Below are positions 54,932 to 64,000 of a stretch of 64,000 bases of DNA, piece after piece. Origin of the DNA: Lepidodermella squamata (lineage: Eukaryota > Gastrotricha); the NCBI GenBank assembly GCA_047495785.1, contig JBLDXI010000048.1:310001-374000 (forward strand), given 5' to 3'. The notes below the pieces were generated by a model. The model saw only the letters and a list, made by a program, of their open reading frames with translations. It made no database searches and was not told where the DNA came from. The translations under genes and the position numbers were made by a program. How positions within the stretch are numbered: position 1 is the first letter of the stretch; every line of letters starts with the position of its first letter.

Positions 54932-55192
54932 TCAAGCGTGACGGCTGCCGCCTTGAATGCGCGGAACAACGTGGATGGTGTGGCGCGGTTGGATGCCGAT
55001 CTGAGCCAGCGTCTGATTCTCATCGAGTTGATTACTGCCGTGCAAAATGTTGACGTTGTTCGTAACTTGAGCGCCAGCCACTGATTCGAGCATGCGAACA
55101 ACCTCACGCACCGTGTCCTTGGGCGATACGTTCACCTTGTACAGCTCACTGTGGCCGAATACATTGAAGGTGATGTCGAAGCGGTCGGACAT
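54932..55192 (-). CDS. Ubiquitin-like modifier precursor
   Basis: An 86-aa intronless frame that is one ubiquitin fold. The second half reads HGSNQLDENQTLAQIGIQ then HTIHVVPRIQGG, aligning with the ubiquitin segment that ends in LRLRGG. Gly81-Gly82 is followed by a four-residue tail SRHA, so the protein is a precursor that must be trimmed before activation, as for ubiquitin-like modifiers. Arg78 falls at the place of ubiquitin Arg72, the residue UBA1-type E1s recognise. Only two lysines (19 and 25) are seen, so chains like those of ubiquitin are unlikely. It diverges 820 bp from the E1 gene. Sequence is far from ubiquitin, SUMO and NEDD8, so it looks like a lineage-specific modifier. Confidence 0.84.
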   Translation of the reverse strand: MSDRFDITFNVFGHSELYKVNVSPKDTVREVVRMLESVAGAQVTNNVNILHGSNQLDENQTLAQIGIQPRHTIHVVPRIQGGSRHA

Positions 55193-56012
55193 GATATGTT
55201 TTTCAATTAAATAATTGATCTATCAACAGTTTTACGTGGAATATTTTTATTTTGAAGCTTCATCCGATTATTTATATGTAAAAATTTAGGTTAGACTTTC
55301 ATCTTACATATTCTTTGAAACTTGGCCAATGTGTCGCACGTGTTTGGCACGGCCCTGTGAAAAATGAGTCATAACTTAGCGCACGCGCTTCTCATTTCTT
55401 TCTATTATGATTCATACTCGAAAAAAATTGGCAATCAACAGCGAAAAAATTGAATTATTTCAATTTAATTTTTGATCGAGTTAATGGCACCGCTAAAAGC
55501 CGGGTTCCATAGGCGCCAAATGTTTCTGATTCTTTGAATTTTCGGCATAGTTTAGCGATGAAAATTTTCAATTCATGTCGTTTAGCCTCGATAGCGGGCT
55601 TGGAAAATCTTATGAAAATATCTAAAAATTAATTTCTCAATATTTTCTCTGATGACATGACATTTTTCTCAAAATTACATGGTGCGAAATCTGAGTTCTG
55701 AGGTAAATTCGGGACTTTCGGGAAAAAGCTCCTTGTAACAAATGTTCGTTAAATTTGCGAATACCTGAGATTCCATAATTTCTTTAAATTTACCGAATTC
55801 GGTAATTTTCCCATTTTATTTTCGGGATTTTATTCCTCTCATTGACAGGTGATCTTTTTTTATGACCTTTCTGAGCCCCGAGACCTCATTCAATCTCATT
55901 CTCTGTGATTTATTTCCTCCTTCTTTTTCTCCTTTATTCAATGAAATTTTTAGACATTTTTAGATTGATTTACGAAAAATCAAGATTTCTTGTCTAATTA
56001 ATCGCGACGGCT
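55193..56012. promoter_or_regulatory. Shared upstream region of UBL and E1 genes
   Basis: The UBL gene runs left and the E1 gene runs right from this 820-bp interval, so both promoters must be here and could be coordinated. No coding frame; a pyrimidine-rich block precedes the E1 start at about 55900-55950. Confidence 0.45.
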
Positions 56013-59000
56013 ATGACTATGAATAACGACATCGACGAGTCTTTGTATTCACGACAGCTGTACACCCTCGGCGAGTCAACGATGCGTAAAATGGCAGGCG
56101 CCGATGTTCTCATCAGCGGACTCAATGGCTTGGGCGCCGAAATCGGCAAGAACGTCATTTTAGGCGGCGTTCGCTCCGTCACGCTTCACGACACAAAAAC
56201 TACGCAAATTTCGGACCTTGGAACCCAGGTAAATTTCTCATAAATTTTATTTCAAAATTTTATTTAAATTATTTATTTTATTCAAGTTCTATCTGACCGC
56301 TAATGACCTGAACAAAAATCGAGCTGAAGCGAGCAGGCATCGATTTGCTGAGCTGAATCCTCACGTTCGCGTCGAAGCAACCGACGAGAGCCTTGCCGTG
56401 GATTACGTCTCAAAATTCCACGTATGCAATATTTAAAGATTTATTAAATTTATCAAAATTTAGTGTTGTTCAGGTTGTCGTTCTCTGCGATCACGTAATT
56501 GACGATAAAACGAAGGAGATGGGCAAATGGTGCCACCTAAACGGGGTCAAGTTCATTCTAGCTTCAACTCGCGGTTTATTCGGCCAGCTCTTCTGCGATT
56601 TCGGTGAAAAATTTGAAGTGATTGATCCAACTGCTGGCGAGCCATTGTCGCGTCTTGTCGACTCAATCAACCGTAGCAGCGACCCGTCATCGCCTCATTT
56701 GGTCAAGCTGGTCGAGCAAACGGGTTCGAGAGGTTTTGTTCCGGGCAATCTGGTGACATTCGCCCTAGATCGATCGGTTCCTGGGGCGGAAGGGGATCGC
56801 CGAACTTGGGGACCTTTTCGCATCTCTGCTACGATAACCGCTGATATTTTCTCTATTGAAGCCGATTGCGAGATGCCACCAAGCAATAAATGCATCGTAA
56901 CCCAGGTAACTTGGTAAGTTAGATGGTCGGTCCTGTATGAAATCTCTATTTGCAGATCAAACCCAGCAAATCAATGTCATTCAAGCCTCTAGCTGAAGCC
57001 GTAGCCGAACCTAAATTCCTGATCACCGATTTCGGAAAAATGGGCCGGGAATCTACGATCCACCGCGCCTTCTGCCTGCTCGGCGAATCTGGTGACTCGC
57101 CAACCGCTGGAAACGAAGAATTTGCCCGGAGATTCTCCGAACGTTTCGAAGAAGAAGGCGACAAGCAAATCGCAAAGGCCTTCGCTCTTCAAGCTACCGG
57201 TAACTTGTGCCCGATGAACGCTGTTATCGGAGGATTCGCGGCTCAAGAAATCTTCAAAGCTGTATCAGGGAAATTCGTCCCGCTACATCAATTCATGTAC
57301 TTTGACGCCTTGGAATGCCTGGCCGAGGACCAAGAACCCTTCGAATTGCCATCGACTCCGAGTCGCTACGACAGCCAAATCGCAATTTTCGGCCAGAAAT
57401 TTCAGGAGAAGCTCGAAAAGTTGAAATTATTCGTAGTTGGCACCGGTGCGATCGGCTGCGAATTGCTCAAAAACTTCGCGATGATGGGCGTGGCCTGCTC
57501 GAAAGATGGCCACCTCCTTACAACCGACATGGACGTCATCGAAAGATCGAACCTGAACCGCCAATTCCTGTTCCGGCAAAACGATGTGAAAGAGCCTAAA
57601 TCGAAGGTTGCCGCTGCTGCGGTCAAGGCAATGAACCCTGATTTGAATATCGAGTATCATTTGAGCAAAGTTGGGCCTGAGACCGAAGATATCTACGACG
57701 AAGATTTCTACGACGATTTGGATGCAGTTGTCAACGCGTTGGATAACCGCCAGGCTAGGGAATACTTGGACAAGCGTTGCATCTACCATTTGAAGCCAAT
57801 GTTCGAATCAGCGACAAAGGGCGTAATCGGCTCCACAAAGGTTTCTTTTTCAATTCATCATAATTTGGAACTTCGGAACTTTGAAGGGTTCCAGCCCTGA
57901 ACTTTCACCTCAATTTGAACCTCGAATTAAGTTCTGGAACCTTTTTCTCTAGGTAATTCTGCCATCTTTGACTGAACCTTACTCGGCTGGCTTAACGGCT
58001 TCGGACGAACCTTCCTACGCCCTGTGTACGATCAAAAGCTTCCCAAACGCCATCGAGCATACGCTTCACTGGGCACGTGAACAATTCCACGATTTGTTCG
58101 TCTCGCCAGCCCAATACGCCAAACGATACGCGACAGAGGGCGAGCAATTTCTTGCCAATCTCCAGCCTATTGAACGATTGAAAGCCGTCGAGAGCTTGGC
58201 GCAGTTTCTGGTCTTGGAAAATCGACCTTCTAACTTCGAACAATGCGTCACATGGGCTTGCTCGAAATGGCAAGAGTTCTTTCATTCGGAAATTGCTGAG
58301 TTGACCGAAAAGTTCCCCCGGGATCAAGTTGGGTCCGATGGGCAGCCGTTTTGGAACAATGCCAAAAGATTCCCGCGAGCTTTGAACTTTGATCTGGGCA
58401 ATGTTAGTTTGTTTCTCTAGTTCTGAAGTTTATTGAACCTTTTCCTACAGGAGCTTCATGTCGATTTCGTTAGTTCAGCAGCCAATCTTTACGCAAGCTT
58501 GTTCGGTATCGCCCAGGTTCGGGACAAGTCAAAAGTTCGAGAAATCGCTTCAAAGGTTGAGCTGAACTTCAAACCTCGTGAAAAGCCGTTGATTGCCGAG
58601 AATGACCGTGAATTGCAAGTTCTGATACAAGAGCGAGCTGAGCAAATGGAGGCGAAGGTCACGGAGTTACTCGCGAAGCTTCGAGACCAGACTAAGATCG
58701 GTGGCAATTCGATTACGCCGATCGAGTTCGAAAAGGATGATGATTCGAATTTTCATCTCGACTTCATTGTCGCGGCTTCAAACTGCCGGGCTGAGAACTA
58801 CTTCATCGAACCTGCCAATCGGCAGAAGAGTAAACTTATCGCTGGAAAGGTTCCTTCGATCTTTTTTGTCGTTCATTGTTGATTGAAGTTGTTACAGATC
58901 ACGCCAGCTATTGCGACTACAACAGCGATTGTAGCTGGTCTAGTTTGCTTGGAACTTGTCAAATTCGTTCAGGGCCATTCGCAGTTATCCAAGTTCAAAA

Positions 59001-59407
59001 ACGCAGCTATCGACCTGTGCCAACCTGCTGTGATTATGAGCCAGCCTCGTGCTGCCAAGCTGGAACCACCCTATGCTCCCAACGCCCCAAGTTGGACAGT
59101 TTGGTCCCGGTTCAGCTTCGAAAACCCTCAAGTTACATTGGGCGAAATTCTGGAGACACTCCTCAATCAAGATGGGGTTGTAGTTGGCATGGTTGCGGTT
59201 GGTAACGACGTTATCTATAACCAGGTGTTGATGTCTGCTGAGAAGAGGCAGCAGCGGCTCAATTGCACAGTACGGCAGTTGATCGAGAAGTTTTATCCGA
59301 AGATTTCCGCTGCGGTGAGCAACAAGAAATCAATCCGCCTCGACATGGCTTGTGTCGGCGATGATGGCTCGATGCTGGCCATGCCATTCGTTCGCTGCGT
59401 TTTGTGA
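56013..59407 (+). CDS. E1 ubiquitin-activating enzyme, UBA1-like
   Basis: Seven exons: 56013-56228, 56287-56421, 56474-56905, 56956-57840, 57953-58402, 58451-58849 and 58898-59407; all junctions keep phase 0 and give 1008 aa (human UBA1 is about 1058). The inactive adenylation half starts [12 protein letters not shown] and has [12 protein letters not shown]. The active half has [33 protein letters not shown] and DALDNRQ-like ALDNRQA. The catalytic Cys is in [15 protein letters not shown]. Then [18 protein letters not shown] and [16 protein letters not shown]; the C-terminal ubiquitin-fold domain is diverged. The crossover-loop region ESGTLGTKG of UBA1 reads [10 protein letters not shown] here. 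Three introns use GTT-type donors (GTTTCT, GTTAGT, GTTCCT). It may be the sole UBA1 or a paralogue dedicated to the neighbouring modifier. AATAAA at about 59444. Confidence 0.9.
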
Positions 59408-60979
59408 TTAGAAATTAAAAGAGACGACGTGATCAGCTATAAATAAAGAATTTATTTGAATAATTTTAACAGTTTTGTGCTAGTTTTGTGTTTTGTGTGA
59501 TCGGCCAGCGGCCAGTTGACGAGTTATACTTCAGCTATTTCAGGGCCGTTATCGATTTCACAAATCACTGATTTTTCCCATATATCGGACGCCAACTTCG
59601 AAAATGCTTGAAAACATAAAAGCATTGGGTCCTGGGGACATTATCATTCTTGGGGCTTATTGTTATACCACTATTAGTCGCTGAGTTCCAGGTTAGTATA
59701 TCAGCCGAGAAACAGAAAAAGCCCAAATCGCAAAGAATCGAAAACTTTTATTGCCGATACCTTCGAATGTAGTGCTGAGAATGCTGAACTTCAATTCTTT
59801 TGTGTACATATTTTGTACTTTTGGTGCGTCTCATTTTCTGTGAAGCAAAAGATCAATATTGTATGAAATGAGGACTTGGCCAACTAACGAATTGCGACCA
59901 TATTTAGTGAGTTAAATAAATTGAGACCGAGAGTTTCAATAATCTCTGGCTTATTTGCATTCCGGCAGGTATCACTGGTCTCAACTTTGGTACCCGGCTG
60001 ATTAGAAAACTTGAGAAAGACCTTCGAAGCATTCCTAAATTCTTGAATATTTGTAAAAAAAAATTCTAAAATTCAAGCACTGTTTTTTCAGAAAGTTCAA
60101 TATCAATATTTAAATTAGTGTCAGAGTTCAGATAAAATCAATTTCAGCGTAAATTAGGGGAAAAATAATACGTATGTAACAAAAAAAACGAAAGTTTAGG
60201 AATTCAAACCCTTTATGATAGCTCAGGGATATCTTCGCTAAGGTATGGCGTTTCAATGAAGAGTCAGAATTACCCAGCCCCATAGACATAATTTAGGATA
60301 GACTGCTCACTCACGAGAAAAAGGGTGCTACGCCATGGGCGCCAGATGATGGTCAGCTGATTCATCAGCGCTTGGAGGAAAAGTAAACAACAATTTTCGA
60401 TTGTTTTTTACTGGTTCCGTGATGGTTTCGATTTTCCCAAGGGTTTCGTTGGTGGATCCAGACATAGGAAATCACGAGGAACACGCTGATTATTTTTTCG
60501 AAATTTTTAAAGGAATTTTAACAGGTTTTATAGTCATTTTCACCTGAACTTTGGGTGGATGCCCTGCAAAAACCAATCATCCGATTGGGCAGTTTTCCTT
60601 CGATTACATTGATTATTAATAGTCATGCCTAATTTCGTACCGTAACGTCGGTTTTTCTTGGCAAAATAGACGTGTCATTTTGGTATTAGATCGGGAAAAA
60701 AACTAGACGATGAAATCACTTCATCCTCGTTTCATCCGCAGTCGTTTCTGCGCTAAAAAGAGCTGAGATTGACGTTTCTTCGCGCGTGCATTTATTTCGC
60801 GATTTTCTCTCCTTGCAAAAAAGTGGTACACGCGTCCCCTTAGAAGCAGCTTCCTAGGGGCAGATCGCACCCTGTGCCACGCAACACTCATTGATTTATG
60901 TATCAACGCGTTGACCTTTCCGCACGTTCCAAATTCACACCAGGCTTTAATTCACATTTTTTCGTTTCAATATAAAATA
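59408..60979. other. Intergenic DNA, no gene seen
   Basis: About 1.5 kb without a supported gene. Holds the E1 polyadenylation signal and, at its right end, the promoter of the next gene. Confidence 0.45.
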
Positions 60980-63900
60980 ATGATTCGCTTGTTGTCTTTT
61001 CTTGCGTTGATCAACTTGGCGGCGTGTTCGCAGTGGATCCGCTGCTTCTCGCAGTTCGATAACACGTTTGTTCGATGCCGCAAGACCAGCAAAGGTTGCC
61101 ATCAATTACGCGAATTTCAGGTAAATTCCCAACATTACTCGTTCAATTTTTCTTAATTTTGGGCGAAACCTGCCGAAGGTTTAAAATCGTCTCAAAAATC
61201 TTTTTAAATATCAGAAAAGTGGGACATGATTTTCCGACAAATATTTTAAATTTTTTGAAATTTTTACCTGATTTTTGACAAATTTAATTGTTTACGCTGA
61301 TTTTTTACGCCGCATATTTGTTTTTTTTCCCACAATAAAACCTTCCCTCTGTAGAGTCGATTCGCAAATAAGTAATCGATAATTTTGTCGATTATTCCGA
61401 TCGATAATTTGGCCAACAACTAGGTATTGTGTTGTCCCAAAACGATATTCAGAAGGCTGGAATTTTTTTAAGGGAAAATTGATAATTGCCGATGAATGCT
61501 GATGAGACAGATGAAAAAAAACTAAATTTTCCAATATTTGTATTCCCGCCTAAAAGAGCTATTTTGTCCAAAATTATCTCGCGTTATGCGATAACTTGAA
61601 TGTTTTGTTTCTACCAACACGGCATAGGACGGTGCGCCGTTTCCGAACGTAACATCTTGCAGCCAAGGGGTTAAGTTTTTTTTCAACAATTCTTATTTAT
61701 TTCCAATATAACGTCATTTCCGCCGTTAATAGTACGCTCGGATGTGCTACAAATATGCCGCGTTGACGCCGGTGTGCAAGCCAGGCTGGCACAGCTGCAA
61801 AACCGGCGAGATCGTACGTTCTAAATTCGCATATCAATTCTTAGATCGCTTCATATCAATTTTTCACACAGGAAGTTGCGGAGGTTCGAGGATCTGACTT
61901 TCTTGGCGAAAACCTGCGCGCCTGCCGCGATGCGATTGAAACGTCTTTTCAGGTAAGTTGTTCACATTTTCTGAACATATATTCACTTCTAGCTGTTTGC
62001 AGAATCAATTTTTCACACCTTGCCGCAATGCTCAAGGCCAACTGGTGGCTTGCGTACCAGCCCTGGACCCCCTAAAGTTCGGCAAGCTGTGCCCGGCTAA
62101 TACGGTAAAAAAAGGACGAATTTTCAATATAAAATTGGAGCAAAGGATTTGAGGAATAGAGTCTACAAAAGTAGTGAAAAGGGATTAGAAAGAGATTTGC
62201 TTTTGCTTTTTCAGGTTATGCGACATTTCAGCAACGACATTTAAGCAGCGAAAAATTCGACTTTTTATCAATCGATTTTTTCGCAATTTTTTTCTGCCGC
62301 ACTGGCTTCTTCAAAAATATATTAAAAATCTGAAAATATTAAACGCCCTTAAGTTGCTTTATCCTTGGCTTTATCTATTAGCGATATAAAATGTGCAAGG
62401 TCCAGTTCAATAATTAATTTTTCGAAATAATTTTTATAGATCGCCGGCGCTTACTACGAGGATTTTGCGAAGTGTGTCGACGGCCAGAGTAAGATTTAAT
62501 TCATAAAATTGAATCTCATTTTGGGTTAAAAAAGCTGCATTATTCAAATAGTTAAAGTTCCGGTCGATGAGAAGCCGCACATTCGATGCTTTGATTCTTC
62601 GACTCGGAAATTCACCGATTGCCGGCCGGTCAGTTCGGGGTGTTTTGCCGCTAACGAAACGGGCCAATACTCGCCATACTCGTTCATCAACAAAAATACG
62701 TGCCTGAAATGGGTAAGTCACCGCTGGGAAAAAATCTGCATTATTTCTAGAATTCGAAGCTTGATCGTGTTCGAAATGCGGGCGAACTCCCGAATACAAG
62801 CAACATTATCCATGATTTATTTTAGATTAAAAAGGGCAAAATTAACAAAAAAGTGTCGATCTCAAAATGATGTAGAAAATCAACAAAATAATCGATTTTC
62901 AGAAACAGTTCAGCCACTGTTGTTTTGGGCTTCTCTATAAGTGTAATTTTCATTTGTCGAAGTCTAGGGTAAATAAGAAATAAGGAAAAAAACATTTGCA
63001 CGGCGTTAAATCATTGCTCTTTTTACTAACACTTGTTTTCACGCCTGTTTGTGCACACCCCTTATGGTTTTCGAATTTCTGGTCTTCACTAGAATCTAAA
63101 AAATTGTTTATCATGCCCAATCGATGGACCTTCATATTACGCTCATTTCGCACTATGAGCGGTCAGTTTACGAATTATACTTCATCCTATGGAGCCGATA
63201 TCGATTCCAAGTATCGATTTTACAAATCAGTGATTTTCCCGATATCAGCCGTCTTGGAACCCAACATTGATTATTTTTCTACGTAGCACCATGTAGCTAG
63301 AATAAAAAGCCTAGGATCAGGGAAGGCATCAGTATCGATCAAAAACCGAAAACGCCGAAATCTTAAGGAATCTTAAACATTTAGTGCTGGAACCTCATTT
63401 TTAGCGGTGGAAATATGTGGACCCGATAATCTCTGAGAATAGTCTATACACCTATTTGTTAACGTATTTCAGAGTGCTGTGAAATGTCTAAGAGCTGGTG
63501 AAAAGTTTTGCTACAGCCATTGCCCGCGCGACTCGCTTCGTGTAAGTTTCCTGCAATTATACCGAAATCGCAGTAACCTTTATCTATTTCTTTCAGCTGA
63601 AAGTGTTCTCGAACTCAAAGGCGTTTGCCATTAATTACAACAACTGCGTTACCGATGTGCCCGTTCCGGTAATTGCTTTGCTCTTTATATTCATCCTTAA
63701 TTATCACTAAGTATCTATCAAGAAAGGGCACCTAAATATAAAGATTGAACCTTTCTGTATCCTGTATCATAGCTGAGCTGCATGAATGGTGGTATTTACG
63801 TTTCGCTGACTGAGTCCTGTAAGTGCCCGAAAGGCACATCGGGCACGCTTTGCCAACTAGGTATTTTAGCCTTACTGATTGCGAATCAGACATTGCAGTT

Positions 63901-64000
63901 TGCTATCCCATAGGAACGCCTCTCATCGTTTGCGCAAACGGTGGTGTGCTGTACAACGAGACGTCTTGTAGCTGCCCGGTCGGGTGGATAGGCAACAACT
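60980..64000 (+). CDS. Secreted cysteine-rich multi-exon protein with EGF-like modules (runs off window)
   Basis: Eleven small exons are read: 60980-61120, 61733-61813, 61872-61952, 62003-62104, 62440-62488, 62552-62712, 62903-62968, 63473-63541, 63597-63668, 63773-63860 and 63914-64000 (open). All keep phase. Exon 1 gives a signal peptide (MIRLLSFLALINLAAC) followed by WIRCFSQFDNTFVRCRKTS; exon 6 repeats this pattern as HIRCFDSSTRKFTDCRPVS, so the N-terminal part is a repeated Cys module. The last two exons encode EGF-like cores (SCMNGGIYV ... CKCPKGTSG and VCANGGVLY ... CSCPVGWIG). The product is secreted or an ectodomain; the C-terminus, and whether there is a membrane anchor, lie beyond the window. 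Family not recognised. Confidence 0.72.

Noticed and set aside
62996-63286. 96-aa frame inside the seventh intron of the EGF-like gene
   Set aside because: It starts at an intron position, begins from a non-ATG codon and shows no link to the exons around it.

Overview
The window comes from a compact animal (metazoan) nuclear genome. Genes are interrupted by very short introns (34-60 bp is common) alongside a few longer ones. The families present are animal families: an NK2-class homeobox gene, a class C GPCR, an M13 peptidase, arrestin-domain proteins and IRG-type GTPases. One intron uses a GC donor and another appears to lack a GT donor. Tiny introns, unusual splice sites, operon-like head-to-tail genes and IRG GTPases together suggest an appendicularian (larvacean) tunicate, but this is an inference; another small-genome invertebrate is possible.

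Layout. 1-7.3 kb: two IRG-like GTPase genes, separated by an insertion of two Penelope-like retroelement copies arranged head to head as a 2.9 kb near-perfect palindrome with a 12-bp direct repeat outside it. 7.3-14.6 kb: gene-poor, partly CpG-rich DNA with repeats and a cluster of GATCAAA-type motifs, leading into an Nkx2.2/vnd homeobox gene (14.6-17.0 kb). 18.4-24.8 kb: three tandem copies of a secreted eight-cysteine peptide gene with duplicated flanks and a LINE between copies 1 and 2. 26.1-27.0 kb: a divergent small homeobox gene. 28.9-36.5 kb: a small Gln-rich secreted ORF, three arrestin-domain genes and an NmrA-like gene. 38.5-41.6 kb: a truncated viral-type primase-like ORF beside a 745-aa intronless protein that joins a 2H phosphoesterase, a dual-specificity phosphatase, a P-loop kinase and an RNA ligase. 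42.2-47.9 kb: a neprilysin-family peptidase and a GABA-B-like class C receptor, divergently arranged. 48.1-59.4 kb: two USP deubiquitinases, an E2, a ubiquitin-like modifier precursor and an E1. 61-64 kb: the start of a secreted cysteine-rich protein ending in EGF-like modules, which runs off the window.

The most striking region is 48-59 kb. It carries every core step of a ubiquitin-like pathway side by side: a modifier with a cleavable tail after Gly-Gly, an activating enzyme, a conjugating enzyme and two proteases. Such genes are normally scattered in animals, so this looks like a self-contained conjugation locus, possibly co-transcribed in part. The second highlight is the four-activity RNA end-repair/ligation protein. 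Exon boundaries given here were derived by reading splice sites and checking reading phase; none is supported by transcript data.
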